Positions 48,145 to 60,620 of a stretch of 64,000 bases of DNA are shown one piece after another (position 1 is the first letter of the stretch; each line of letters opens with the position of its first letter). Position numbers and translations under genes: made by a program. Source of the stretch: Tricholomella constricta (Eukaryota; Basidiomycota; Agaricomycetes; Agaricales; Lyophyllaceae); NCBI GenBank assembly GCA_013368375.1, contig JAACJP010000004.1:992001-1056000 (forward strand), given 5' to 3'. Under the pieces are notes generated by a model, which saw only the letters and a list, made by a program, of their open reading frames with translations, was not told the DNA's origin and did not search any database.

Positions 48145-48408
48145 TAACCGTATGCATGGATGGCTTTACTCGTGTAACCCTCGGATGCAATGTTATATAG
48201 AGCGAAGAAAATACAGAATTCCCGGTTGTGAATTTTCAAGCGATGTCCCGGTAACCTTTTTACTTGCCGGATATCGTATCAAATGTCATAAACGAATGGC
48301 GCTGAACAACAAAGCCAATTCAGGTTCGGCACACCGTGACGCTCATTATTCGCCACCATCATCATCTTTCTACAAGACTAGTGATCACGTCAGGAAGACC
48401 TGCCTACA

Positions 48409-49741
48409 ATGCCGCCTTGGAACGCCCCGAAGGCTAAGGTGCACGGTCGCGATCTGCATATGAATTTTCTGGTCCTATACTCACTGTTTTATAGGTCCAA
48501 CTTCGGTAGATGGCTGTCCGCAGTTTCGTTAGTTTCAATGCCCTCAATAATCTACTGTGTTGTTCAGGCTCTCTGTGCAACGTTTGCGAACACTTCAGCT
48601 GAAAAAAGAGGCACAGGCGAAAGCTACTCGGCGTGACATCGCTACTCTCCTTGAGCGAGGAAAAGTTGAAACAGCTCGAGTCAAGGTCGAATCACGTACG
48701 CATTTCATTCCACTTAATGAATGAAGTGGGTGAATGAATGATCTTGATATGCCCCTAGTAATCAACGAAGACATTCATGTGGAGCTTCTTGAGCTTCTTG
48801 AGCTATATTGTGAGCTTCTGCTCGCACGCTTTGGGCTGCTTGATCAGAAGTAAGTCGTACGGAGATTGCTTTGCCAACTGCTCACCAAGGCGCGCAGCAC
48901 TCGGGAGCCTGACATAGGTAGCTATTTGATCAAGTTTGTTCGTGATCCTCTCTTAATTTATCTCTACCCAAGGCGTCAAAGAGAGCGTGTGCAGTGTCAT
49001 ACATGCTGCTCCTCGGACCGAGCTGAAAGGTCATTACAATAGCTTGATCCACCTTTGCTTAGATCACTTTTAACGCGTCCTCGTCCCCATAGAGCTTCAC
49101 ATTCTGCGTGATATTCTCATGCATAAGTATGGGCGCGAATTCTCTCTCGCCGTCATGGAAAACCGGGATGGCTGTGTCAGTGACCGTGTAAGTCGAGATC
49201 CGTCGCGTATCGTCATCCCACTAAAAACCCATGTTGATCATTTTGCGAACTCAAAGGTCATGCGGAAATTAGATATATCCACGCCCTCCTTGGAGCTTGT
49301 GGATGCATACCTCCATGAGATTGCTAAAGGATACAGCGTTGACTGGTCGCCTCCAACGAATGACCAAGATGATAGCCCAGAAGGCGGGGTTAAGGTTAGT
49401 CGGTTCGAGCGGTATATCAGCCGTGACATCCGTCACCCACATGGCAATGACCCACACTCCAATTTATTGCGTCTATACAGGATTCGGGTTTTGATTCCGA
49501 AAGACAGCCGGTCGTCATTGACCAAGCGGACACTCAGAAGGGAAATAGATCTGATTCGAACCCCAAGGTCTCTGATACTCCGCCGATGGAAGGCGATTCA
49601 CCGAAATCCAAAGATACTCAGGCGAAGCCACCTCCATACACCTCTGCAAAAGGGGCGAAAGCATCGTCAAGCAGCCCAGAACCTCCAGAGGACGACTTCG
49701 ACGCGCTCTCGAAACGATTTGCGGCTTTGAAGAAACGCTAA
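48409..49741 (+). CDS. IST1: IST1 homologue, ESCRT-III-associated regulator of Vps4
   Basis: Nine exons join exactly to 275 residues: 48409-48438, 48495-48505, 48568-48695, 48759-48849, 48898-48917, 48973-49029, 49093-49184, 49257-49394 and 49481-49741. The helical ESCRT-III-like core reads MPPWNAPKAK/VQLR/LSVQRLRTLQLKKEAQ, then ATRRDIATLLERGKVETARV, INEDIHVELLELLELYCELL, TREPDIGVKESVCSVIHAAP and YGREFSLAVMENRDGCVSDR. After a Pro/Ser-rich linker the C-terminus, DDFDALSKRFAALKKR, is a MIT-interacting motif (MIM1-like) expected to bind Vps4. IST1 moderates multivesicular-body sorting and abscission. Exon 2 is an 11-nt microexon (GTCCAACTTCG, coding VQLR across the junction) and exon 5 is 20 nt. 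Both are needed to keep the conserved protein. Confidence 0.94.
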
Positions 49742-51665
49742 GTCAAAGCACAGCCCCCTTGGGTTTTTTCTTTGTTCCCTCGTGTCCTTACACATGACCC
49801 AATGTAACTACCCTCATTATTGCCACCCAATCGCAGGCTCGATGCTTTCACATCGTACTTCTGTGAATGACGCCCATCGGATGTCAGTAAAAGCCGTGCA
49901 TCGTAATCAACACTGAACCATTGTGATGTATTTTAAAGGTCGCTCAGCTGTCGAGTCGGTATTTCCGAGAAGTGGGGATATAACTATGAATAACGCCAAG
50001 AAAACCTTTGACAATGGTTGAAGTTTCGGGGACAGTCGGTTGTTTTGGCAGTTGTCATCATACATCATATCACCCCCACCCACGGCTAACGGACCAACGC
50101 GCGACCGCGTCTGGCGCAGTGCGCATGTTCAGCTCTGCCGCTTATTCGACGGAGCGTTTTTGCGTTGACGTGAATCAGGTATCACTTCTCATCGGAAATC
50201 TCGGACAGACAGATGTCGTGGGGTACTCGAGGCGACCCTTTGCAAACCTTGTTGCAGGCAATTATATGAAGGAGGGCGCAGGGTATCAGCGATCGCTACC
50301 GACTGTGTTACGACCTCGATATTTAGATGGTTCTGTGAGGGCTTGACAGATTATTCCTACAAGTCGACTCCGATGATATCACGATTGTCACCATGCCTAC
50401 ATCGACTCGACTGTGAAGTCGATGAAGATAACGCCCATGGAGATCACAAGACATGGGCGCCCACGATGCTTCAGCTTGCTGCCGAATCCCGCACACAGAG
50501 GGCTGGAATTTGTGCGCAGTAGAACCCGGGATTACCGGCGACAGGTGGCGCCACCAACAGGTGAAGAGGCGAAGGAGATAGAGAGAGAAGACGATGTGTA
50601 CCTCGGTGGGAGTTTCCGTCAACGTGTACAGGGAAGAATGCTGTAGAGTGATTCCAGGCGTTTCGATTGGACCAGCGTTTTGGAAAGTTCGTCACGCGTC
50701 GCCGATCATGGTGGTGTAAGGCCACACCGCCGCTGGTGCCAACAGAATGTTTACTTGTCAGTGAAAATGTGGAATTTACGAAATGGGGCGCAGAAGGGGA
50801 TCGTCTGGGCCGGAAAGGTTTGTTTTGGCATCGGGATCGCCGAAAGCTGTTCTTTTGTGTGCCAAGTTGTAAAGATATTGTCGCCAGGAATGGAACGCGG
50901 CGATGTCAAATTAAATGAAGGTACTTAGGGGGAACTTGCAGTATTGCGGGCCATATTGCGACAGAGAATATGACATACCCACCTCCCCATTGCTTGCGGG
51001 CTTCCATTATTGGAAACACCAATGTCATCGCCAAAAGGTGTTCCCCTATATATCGATCCAGGCAGAACGATCCCAAGAATCAAGTGCCAATAAAATTCGG
51101 CGGTGGTAAGCGGTGCATTTTGGCGGTCATATTTTACGCCGGCGCCCAGAGGACCCGAAGCAGGTGGTGTGAGGAAGCAGATCATAGAACAGCCATGAAA
51201 ATATTGCGCTGGCGGTCGCAAGGCAGATTTTTGGGTAATTTGGTGAGAAAGCTAACCCCGGTTGAGCGAAGCGCACTGAGCAAGTAAAATAAAGCATCGG
51301 AGGTCCCGGTCGGGGCTGAGGCAAAGATCCGACGAATAATTTAGCGACAAAAATTAGCATGGAACGGGTTGAACTTGAAGCGGATGTTGGTTCCGACGGT
51401 CGATTGATGGCCGGACAGTGTCTATGGCCAGAAGGCCAGGCATTCTGAATCCGAAGACGCGGGCGGTAAATGACCACACTAAAGTTTGTGGTGAAAAGAT
51501 CACGTGGCATACTAGGAACGAGATGGATCGGGATCCACGTGTCCGGACGAGTTAAACGATATCCGCCGTTGTTGCAATCGGAGTTGTCCATATATAATTA
51601 CTAGTGTGTGCGGCTATACAAATGGAACAACTCTTCACGCCGCCAACTGGCTAATGCTCGACGCC
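49742..51665. other. 1.9-kb region without a recognisable gene
   Basis: Open frames on both strands (for example 50008-50346 plus and 51127-51591 minus) show no family resemblance, and no spliced chain makes sense. The right end must carry the methyltransferase promoter. Lineage-specific genes or a noncoding transcript cannot be excluded. Confidence 0.4.
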
Positions 51666-53095
51666 ATGTCCTATTCAGGCTTTTACTCCAACTCCTACGA
51701 CATCGGCAGCGACATCGACGACAGTGATGCCCTCTCTATTCCTCCCTTCAGCCCCCCTCCCAGCGTAAGCGCTAGCTCTCATACCTCCTACGATGTTTCC
51801 ATGCGCTCTTCATCGCCTACTCCATCGGTCTGGTCCGTGACCAGCTCCATCCGCGCGCAGGCCTTCAAGCAGGAATTTGGTCGCGGCATCAACAACTATT
51901 CTGAAGTCTACCGGCTCCCCGCAGACGATGAGGAGTTGGACCGACTAGGTGATACATGCCACTCTTCCCACTTGTCTTCATCACTCACTTTTTTTTCCCC
52001 AGAAAAACAGCATTTGATGTTCAAGGAAGTCTTGGGCAATTACCCACCTCCCATGATCGAAGTAATGGCGGATGACGTGCCAGGGGAGACTAAAGCCTGT
52101 TTGGATCTTGGCTGTGGTAGCGGAGGCTGGTGAGTTGCCGTGCTTTTATCTTCGCGCCACATTATTGATGGCCAGTTCAGGATTCTCGACACCGCACGCG
52201 ATTTCCCACATGCCCAGACTGTCGCAGTCGACCTTGTACCAATGCAGTCTCTGTAGGTATCACTTGATCTGCGTTTATGGCCTTGTTCTCATATTTCAGT
52301 GTTAGCACAATGCCTCCGAATTGCAGGTGTGAAAACCCTACTCAGGCACCACCGTGAGACTGATCCTGACCATGTCTTGTTCAGGAGCGAAGTGGACGAC
52401 ATCAATCTTGGCCTCGAGCATTTTTACGGCGACTTCAATGTTGTCCACGCCCAGCTTATTGCATCTGGCGTACGCATGGGATTTTTTTGCGATTGACAAT
52501 TCTGATCATGGACTCTGTTCTCCAGATCAAAGACTTTCACAATCTCATAGATCACATAAGTCGCGTCATCCGACCAGGAGGCCTCATCATCCTTATTGAG
52601 TGGGACTTTGCCTGCTACGACATGAACCACCAACTTGTTGAAGTTGGAACACATGAATTAAAAGCGCCATGGTGGCCTCGCTGGTTAGCGTTCGCTCAAA
52701 TCGCCATCCGAAATTCGGGGGGCTCCGTAGAAGCTGCGGAGAATCTAAAGTCGTGGGTTACCCACCACCCTGCCTTTGAAGACCCTGTCTATCAGGAGTA
52801 CTGGATACCAACCTCGCAGTGGGCAAACGGAAATGACTTCTTGATGCGTGTTGGCGCCACTATGGGGGAAGATATCTGCGTAAGACAACCTCAATTTTTG
52901 TTCCTCATCCTCCCCCTCACGCGCATCATGTAGGCTTTCCTGAGATCAGGCAGGCCGCTTCTTCTGGGAAGTGGAGTCCCGGAAGCTGTGGTAGACGAAC
53001 TCCAGCATAAGGCTACCATGGAAATCAAGAGAGCGACGACACCGCATTACGTCCTACTCCGGCGCATCTATGCCCGCAAAAAGCACCCTCAATGA
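51666..53095 (+). CDS. SAM-dependent methyltransferase, function unknown
   Basis: About seven exons. The start MSYSGFYSNSYDIGSDIDDS at 51666 has a GCCATGTC context; in-frame ATGs 12 and 60 bp upstream are possible. The Ser/Pro-rich N-terminus is followed by FGRGINNYSEVYRLPADDEE and LDRLEKQHLMFKEVLGNYP. SAM-binding motif I is clear: KACLDLGCGSGGWILDTARD, then the strand-2 acidic residue in AQTVAVDLVPMQSL. The middle reads SEVDDINLGLEHFYGDFNVV and DFHNLIDHISRVIRPGGLII, a class I Rossmann methyltransferase pattern with the R-P-G-G turn. The C-terminal part (WWPRWLAFAQIAI, ANGNDFLMRVGATMGEDIC) resembles other mushroom methyltransferases of this type; the substrate is unknown, possibly small molecules. 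The last intron joins DIC to AFLRSGRPLL. No biosynthetic cluster partner lies beside it. Confidence 0.85.
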
Positions 53096-53447
53096 TTCTC
53101 TGATTCTGGGACTCTATCATCCTATCGATTCGGACTATATTCTAATTTACAGTTATCTTAATACAGCTCTTAATGTTTCTTAACGTTCCTCTCCGGCGCC
53201 CGAATTGCGTGGGAAACCTGGGTGTACATTATGTTTATAACATTCTTGGCCGCCTTGACTAGCCATCTGTATTGTATCGCATGCTGTGTTGAAAGTACAT
53301 CCGAGATGAAAAGGCTTGACTTTCGCAGTCCTTGCCCTTTTTGTGAAGGTATTAATTAAATTATGATCAAATACAAGACACCGTAAAAATCGAGGCATGG
53401 ATATATGAGGCAGGGTCAGAGTCTACTGTCGTACATATCGTGGTCCA
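53096..53447. other. Convergent 3' flanks
   Basis: AT-rich space between the stops of the methyltransferase and the transmembrane protein gene. It contains both 3' UTRs and no recognisable gene. Confidence 0.55.
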
Positions 53448-55470
53448 TCATCGTTCGTATTGTGGAGGCGCGGGGTCCAGCTCGTGATCACCGGCAAACT
53501 GCAGGGTCGACATAAATTTGACGTCGTCGGGTGTCAGTTCGGGAGTCCGCAGGGCCACATCGTACGACGGGACTGGGACAGGGGGCAAAGGTTTTCGGGG
53601 AGACATGGGTATGTAGTCCGGCACAGGTCCCCGGCGTGAGCTGCCGCCCTCTGACATAGATGAACTGGCCACTGGCAACGTTTGACGTGTCGCGACAGAA
53701 GCAAATTGGCTCGTTGAGTCCGAGCTGCGATGGCTGGACCCACTTCTACCATGTGAGGTAAAGGTTGGAGCATGACTATGATGCATCCTCTCCCAGCCGG
53801 CGAAAGAATTCATGTGACTGGTTTGTGAAAGGCCAGCTTCGCTTGAGGAAGTCGATCGCATGCTTCGTCGACTGAAGCCCGCAGAGGGGTTCAATAAATT
53901 AGTGGATGAATGGGCGTCGGAGCCGTTGTGCGCGGAACGAGCATCATACGTGGAACGACCATCCAATGTGAATCGAAAGTTCTGGTTCAGCGTGGCGAGC
54001 ATCGGGCTCACTATGGAATTCGGCGATGGTGGAGGTGGTGTGGCCGGCTTGGCTTCAGGCTTCGGTTTGCTGAAAGTCAGCTTTCTCGAGAGACCGTAAT
54101 TATTTGGTATTGCACGATCCTTTCCTCCAGAGCGTCGCTGATGATACCAGACGAAAATACCTATGAACACGAGAAACAAAAATCCCAGTCCGGGACCAAG
54201 GATAATTCCAACGTTAATTGAAGAGGGAGATCTGGAGTTCGTGCCTCTGGAGAAGAACATATTAAATTGAGCGTAAACAGCTTACGCTTGATTGAACACT
54301 TTGACTCACGGTGACTGTGTGTCGGCGGCGCCAGGAGGTACTGCGTTTCTTGGTTCATACTTGAAGACGGTGATCGAGTTCAGGCACAATTTGGAGCTCA
54401 AGTTGGTTATGTTGAGTTGATGGGTGGAGGTCGGATCTAGCCCTGCAGCGAAGTACAACAATGCGTCCGGAATAATCCACAGTGAAGTTCCATTAAATAT
54501 TCGGGTAGACCCATCCAAGGACTAATAAGCGTGATTTAAACTCGACTCTTCGAGGCCATAAATAGTTAGATCACTCACTACGGAATACATCCCATTCTCC
54601 GAACCGGTGAGGCCCTTCACGGCAAGCGCGGTCCCTCCAGTAAACGAGAATGACACACTTGCGCCGATTGCGGTCGTTGTCTGAAAAGGTGCAGATATTG
54701 TTGCATTAGGCACGCCATCTTGCAATCCAGATGTCCAAGCACCCGAGTACCGCAAGAAGGCTGCGTCGGAACTATCATAAAAGAGGGGTGATGGGTAATT
54801 CTCACTGATTATTCATAGCAAATTCAGAAACAGCAGAGTTCAAGGAAGAAATCAACGTACTCGTTTTCCAACGGCGCAGAAACAACTGCAAAATCAAACG
54901 CCAGAGTTTGTGTGGAATTGACACTCCGTGATGGTTGGGCAGCCAGAGTGACTGGAGGTCAACTTTTGGATCAGTAAAACCACATGGACTAATATGCAGC
55001 TAACGAACCGGAATGAAATTCATTTGTCAGATTATAATTGGAGTATAACAGGGAAACTGGCGAGCCGGGGGCGTTTATGGTGGTGCGAGGCCCATTGTCA
55101 ATTGTGACATAGAGGGTACTGTTGGTGAGCCCAAATAATGATACACCCGTCCCTTGAGGCGCAGTCCGTCATGCTTCATTCGGAGAGCCTTTGACCGTTT
55201 TAAACGTACCGAAGAACTGAAGAGTGACGCTGGCGTTTCTCAAGGAGGTGATGTGATAGGAATCGCCTCGACTGGCTTGGCCTGGGGCGGAATTAAATTG
55301 TGATCCCGTGTACCACGTCTGCCAACCATTGGAAAGACCCGAGCCATCGCCTGTAGCAAGCTCAGCTACTTTCGCAGACAATTAACACACGCGGTGGTGC
55401 TGTGCTTACCGTAAGGGTTGAAGGACAAGTAAGGACTGGTATCATCTATGGTGAAGTTCCAGAGAGACAT
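53448..55470 (-). CDS. Single-pass membrane protein with two beta-sandwich-like ectodomains
   Basis: A multi-exon gene for a protein of roughly 580 residues. The start at 55470 gives MSLWNFTIDDTSPYLSFNPY, which opens the first extracellular-type domain (DGSGLSNGWQTWYTGSQFNS, DSYHITSLRNASVTLQFF, then GTGVSLFGLTNSTLYVTIDN). A second similar domain follows (FLRYSGAWTSGLQDG, ISAPFQTTTAIGASVSFSFT, then GGTALAVKGLTGSENGMYSV). This double jelly-roll or galactose-binding-like arrangement with N-glycosylation sites (NAS, NST) is common in mushroom genomes. A TM helix (VGIILGPGLGFLFLVFIGIF) and a basic stop-transfer (WYHQRRSGGK) precede a long Ser/Pro-rich cytosolic tail with PRKPLPPVPVPSY. No signal peptide is visible before MSLWNF, so the true N-terminus may lie in a further exon. 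It may sense or bind wall carbohydrate, by analogy only. Confidence 0.8.
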
Positions 55471-55647
55471 GATGTGGGGGAGAAAGCAGGCATGCTTACC
55501 GCCGATATAGCCCTTGCTGTTAGTTGAAACGAGCGAAGGCGTTGAGTGATGATAACCTGTGATGATCAAAACCGGGGATGATCGGCCCTGTTCGACACCT
55601 TGTGGCGAGCACCCTTGTGGTGGCTGTGCAGAATCCTGAAATCTGGT

Positions 55648-58600
55648 ATGGACACACTTGAACAGAGCGAACTCATCAACCAGATCCTTCATCCAAACCC
55701 AAACGATGCCGGGAAGCTTCTTCGGGACCTTCGTCTCGCCGGATTGCCGACGCAGGATAAGGTCCATCAGGAGATAGAGGAGAAGCTGCTACTGCCTCAA
55801 GCGACGTTGCCAAAACACTGGCTATCATCGTATCAAGTGTGCGTCGCATGAATGTTATCTTGTGATGCCATCTGACGATGCGTTCTCAGTCACTGGGAAC
55901 GCGAACTATCTGTCCCATCGTTGCTCACGTTCAACCCATCACCAACACCGACGACATTAACATTTGTACGCACAGGACTTAGCGGAAGAGTTACGGGCTA
56001 TGTTGAAGTAAGCCCGAATCATCTCTGCTTATGCGTTTCCTGACGCTAATCGGTTCTCAGACCCCAAATATAAGGGCATCGACAGGCCTTACATCGACGT
56101 CTCTTGATCGCGCACCTGCACCCAGCAAGGCTTTCGTACGAGGTAAATCTGGTTATGTGCCTTTCTGGCCGGGTGGCCTTGAAGACCCTTTGGTCAACTC
56201 GGGCAACGAAACTTTTGCCGGACGGAGTATCAAAGGGCTCCGAACAATACCGCCTGGGTTGAGTCGAGGTTTGCGCCTTCCAGGAGAAGACATCGAGGAC
56301 GATGATATGATTGCGCTTGATGAGTTGCAAGAATCCAGGCCAAAGGATGACATGGTATTATCTGTTTCAACTGCGCTGCGTGCCCTGTGTTCAGGATGGC
56401 CCTCCAGCGCGTCAATGAAGAGATGCATGTCGAAGAGAAAGGAGATCATATCCCTGTGGGGTCTTCAGAGATTGACGAGTTATTGCCTACGACGGTCAGC
56501 CGTCAGCCAAAAGAGACACTGTTCTTTCCTTACTTGCCGCTGCTACAGACGACTCATTTGAAACCGAATAAACCTCAACGGCGACTCAAACGCGCAAATA
56601 TCCAGAAACGCGACTGGGCTCATGTCATTGATGTCAACACACCATTGTCCGACTTCCATGAACTCGTTCCTGACATGGCGCACAAGGTGTTTAAAAATCA
56701 AGTTGTACTGGCCTCAGCACCAGATTGATGGTTTTCTGCAGTACCCTTTCAAGCTTGATACCTTCCAGAAACAAGCGGTTTATCATCTGGAAATGGGGGA
56801 CTCGGTGTTTGTGGCAGCCCACACCTCTGCTGGAAAGACTGTTGTTGCGGAGTACGCCATTGCTCTCGCAGAGAAGCATATGACACGGTACGTGCCACTA
56901 GAACATATCTCATTTTATTCATCCATCGATATCAAAACAGCGCGATCTACACGTCCCCCATCAAAGCCCTATCGAATCAGAAGTTCCGAGATTTCAAGCA
57001 AACTTTTTCTTCATCTTCGGTCGGAATCCTCACAGGCGATGTACAAATCAACCCTGAAGCCAGCTGCCTAATCATGACCACCGAAATCTTACGGAGTATG
57101 CTATACAAAGGCGCTGACCTCATTCGTGACGTCGAATTCGTTATCTTCGATGAGGTCCACTACGTGAATGATGCAGAGGCATGTTTTCCACTGCTACGCC
57201 AGGGCCTGTGCTAACGCGGCGGGCAGCGAGGTGTTGTTTGGGAAGAAGTTATCATCATGCTCCCTGACCACGTGAACATTATCCTTCTGTCCGCAACTGT
57301 TCCAAACACAAAAGAGTTTGCGGATTGGGTTGGGTATGCTTTCCTTATCCGTGGCCCGCGCTTTATCTTCTCATAGACGGTCATAGACGGACGAAGAAGA
57401 AGGATATTTATGTGATTTCTACGGCTCAACGCCCAGTACCCCTAGAGCACTTCCTCTATGCCGGAAGAGAACTCTACAAGATTGTGGACGCGAAAAGAAA
57501 CTTCCTTGGTCAGGGGTCTGTCACCGATCCGCTTGTGCTCTGCTTCTTCTTCTGACTTCCTATATAGCTACAAGGATGCTGGTGAGGCCTTGAGGCGAAA
57601 ACAAGATAAAGAACGTGAAGCAGCGGGATTACCTCCTGTCCAACGTGTTGGTGCTAGAGGTGCAGCACCTGCTCAACGAGGAGGCCAAAGAGCCGGGCTT
57701 CCAGCACGCGGTGGCCGTGGTGTAACTCATCCAGCACGAGGTCGGGGCGGAGGTGGGGGTGGGGCTCCTCGGAGCAACTTCACCAGCGTCGATAGGAACC
57801 TTTATGTGCACCTCCTTGGGCACCTTCGGAAAAAAGCACTCCTTCCCGTCGTGGTCTTCACTTTCTCAAAAAAGCGCTGTGAGGAGAATGCAGCTACACT
57901 GACGAATGCTGATCTCTGCACATCCGTGGAGAAAAGCGAGGTTCATATTGCGATCGAAAAGGCTCTCTCACGCTTGAAAGGTCGACGTTGCTTCTTCCCA
58001 TCCATGTTTCTTGATGTTGATTGTGTGTTCGTGTAGGTTCCGACAAGAAGTTGCCACAAATCGGACGGATACGTGATCTGCTTACTCGCGGAATCGGCGT
58101 GCATCATGGAGGACTTTTACCACTTGTCAAAGAAGTTCGTGGTTTGAAATTACATAGCGAACTTGTTTATTGATGCTTTACCTAGGTTGTTGAAATTCTT
58201 TTTGCCCGCGGACTAGTCAAGATTTTGTTTGCCACGGAAACATTTGCGATGGTCAGAAATTCGAGCATGTTTCACCTGCACTGTCGATTAATAATACAAC
58301 AGGGAGTAAATATGCCCGCTAAATGCGTCGTCTTTTCAGGAATTCGAAAGCATGACGGTCGCAGTTTCCGTGATATCCTTCCTGGCGAGTATACGCAAAT
58401 GGCAGGGCGCGCAGGTCGCCGTGGGTTGGATCCCACCGGAACCGTGATAATCGTCGCAAACGACTCGTTGCCCGAGGTATGTCTTTGATATCGATCGCAA
58501 TGATCATTTCCCTTACCCGGTCGTCGGTAGCAAACCACACTGCATACCATGATGCTCGGTACACCTGGAAAGCTATCATCACAGTTCAGGCTGACATACA

Positions 58601-60498
58601 ACATGATTTTGAATCTCCTCCGCGTGGAGGCACTGAAAGTAGAAGAGATGATTAAACGGAGTTTCTCTGAGAACGCGTCTCAGCGATTATTGCCTGATCA
58701 GCAGAAAAGGGTTATCGAGGCAAGCCATTTTTGATGCAAAGATGGTGGCGTAAAGCATCTGACATCCATCACCAGAGCGAGAAAGTCCTCTCCACGCTGG
58801 AAAAACTCGACTGCGAAATCTGCCAGCCTGATATTGGTAACTTCTATGATGATTCCTTTAACATCGTGGTTTTGAATCAGAGGCTTTTGACTATGGCTGT
58901 TGCGCACCCACAAGGCGCCAAAGCTATGGCGGGCGGTCGTGTGATCATTTTGCGTGACGGTGTGAGTAACCATCTCTTTGACGATTTGCTTATATCTGCT
59001 AGCTAATCTTCCGCGATCTTATTTAGCACTTCAGAAACTTCACTGTAGCTGTACTTCTAAAATCAGCTCCCTTGCAGACGTCAGACTCAGGCCTATTAGA
59101 AAAGGTGAAAACCTATTACGTTCTGGCCTTGGTTGACCCTGAAACGAAAAGTGGGAATCGCGGTGAGTACTTTCTGCGTCTTCGCTGTCCGGAAACTTAC
59201 TCATTTTACATAGATCTTGATAATCAAGCCATATCACCTCGTTGGCCCCCGACCCCACAGTCATTGATTGTTGATAATGGCACCTATGAACTACGCGCAG
59301 TTCCCCTCACCAGTATCGCCCTTGTGACCAATAAAACGATCAAGGTCGGCTTGCAATCAGACACCGAATGTCATGTTCTAACTAAAGGTTTCTAGGTTGA
59401 AATTGATAATATCGTCGAACGGCACCTTATTTCTCGCATGCGCGATGGGATCACCGCTCTGCAAACACTGATCGATGAGTGGCAAATATCCGGAGGAATT
59501 CCCGAGAATGAGTGGGACCGAATGCGCGCGTTGGACTTCCAGGAACTTCTCCACAACAGAAATGGAATCACGGAGAAACTGGCGAGGAGATCATGCACAC
59601 TCTGTGGTGACTTTGAAGATCATGTACGCTATTTTTCAGTGTTATCGGAATGATTCTTCTTGACGGTTCCTGGCCCTCAGTATGCGGTAATCCATGGAGA
59701 GAAGATTCTCCGAGCGAATATAGCCAATCTCAAGCTGGCGATATCAGATCAAAACTTGGAGCTCATTCCAGATTACGAGCAGCGAATTGAGGTTTTGCAG
59801 GAATTGAAATTTATTGATGAGAATTCCACAGTCCTTTTGAAGGGTCGGGTAGCCTGCGAGGTGAGTTGTTCAGCCCTGCGAAGAGGTATGCGGTACTTCT
59901 AGTGCATCTAGATCAATTCAGCGAACGAACTTGTCCTCACGGAGCTAATCCTGGAAAATACTTTGGCGGGCTATGAACCGGAGGAAGTTGTGGCGTTGCT
60001 GTCGTGCTTTGTGTTCCAGGAAAAGACCGAGATAGAGCCAGTCATCCCCCCAAAGTTAGAAGCTGGCCGAGATGCCATCATTGCTATCAGCGACAGAATT
60101 GGTAGGACACAGGACTTCCACAAGGTAGCTGTGGAGGATTTCCGCTCAAATCTCAAATTCGGATTAGTCGAGGTTGTATATGAATGGGCAAAGGGCATGG
60201 TGCGTTTTTCCTTCTAATTATTTATTGTCCGGAGCTGACCTATTGAATTGTTTAGCCGTTTGAACAAATCACAGCTTTGACTGATGTTGCAGAGGGCACG
60301 ATTGTTCGAGTCATCACCCGCTTGGATGAAACATGCAGAGAAGTCAGAGATGCGGCTCGTGTGATTGGCGATGCAGAGCTGTTCAAGAAGATGGAGGAAG
60401 CTCAAATTAGGATCAAACGCGACAGTGAGTACTTTAATATCACGGATGCGTTGCCTCACACCTGTGCAGTTGTTTTCGCGGCAAGCCTGTATTTTTAG
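55648..60498 (+). CDS. SKI2: SKI2-type DExH RNA helicase (cytoplasmic exosome cofactor)
   Basis: About 20 exons encode a protein of roughly 1,250 residues. With Ski3 and Ski8 it feeds mRNA into the cytoplasmic exosome for 3'-5' decay. The N-terminal region contains [17 protein letters not shown], a Ski2 hallmark. Helicase motifs are intact: [10 protein letters not shown] (Q-type), AAHTSAGKT (I), [11 protein letters not shown] (Ia), FDEVHYVND (II, DEVH), LLSATVPN (III), [20 protein letters not shown] and [15 protein letters not shown] (VI). A Gly/Arg-rich RG loop ([18 protein letters not shown]) sits between the RecA domains. The arch and C-terminal helical region include [14 protein letters not shown] and [20 protein letters not shown]. 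The last intron restores [13 protein letters not shown] at 60498, the family C-terminus. The intron after NDAE (57180) has a GC donor. An apparent frame clash near 56395 disappears when the acceptor before CGCGTCAAT is used. Confidence 0.93.
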
Positions 60499-60620
60499 AT
60501 CATCACGTGGAGGCGCGTTTGTGGCGCGTTGCGAAATTCTATTTTGTACTATTTGCAGTTGGTTGTGTAAGCTTGTGGAAACCCGAGTGCGTTCTGGCTT
60601 CTGCGTCCTGACCTCTATCC

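Noticed and set aside
50008..50346. Plus-strand frame with short hydrophobic segments
   Set aside because: No recognisable domain and no splice partners; surrounding frames on both strands look equally random.
51127..51591. 154-codon minus-strand frame upstream of the methyltransferase
   Set aside because: Composition is odd (Pro/Arg/Cys scattered) and no family signature is seen; more likely the methyltransferase promoter.
56380..56420. Apparent frameshift in SKI2
   Set aside because: Using the acceptor CCTCCAG before CGCGTCAAT restores the frame (DDM/RVNEEM), so no mutation is needed.
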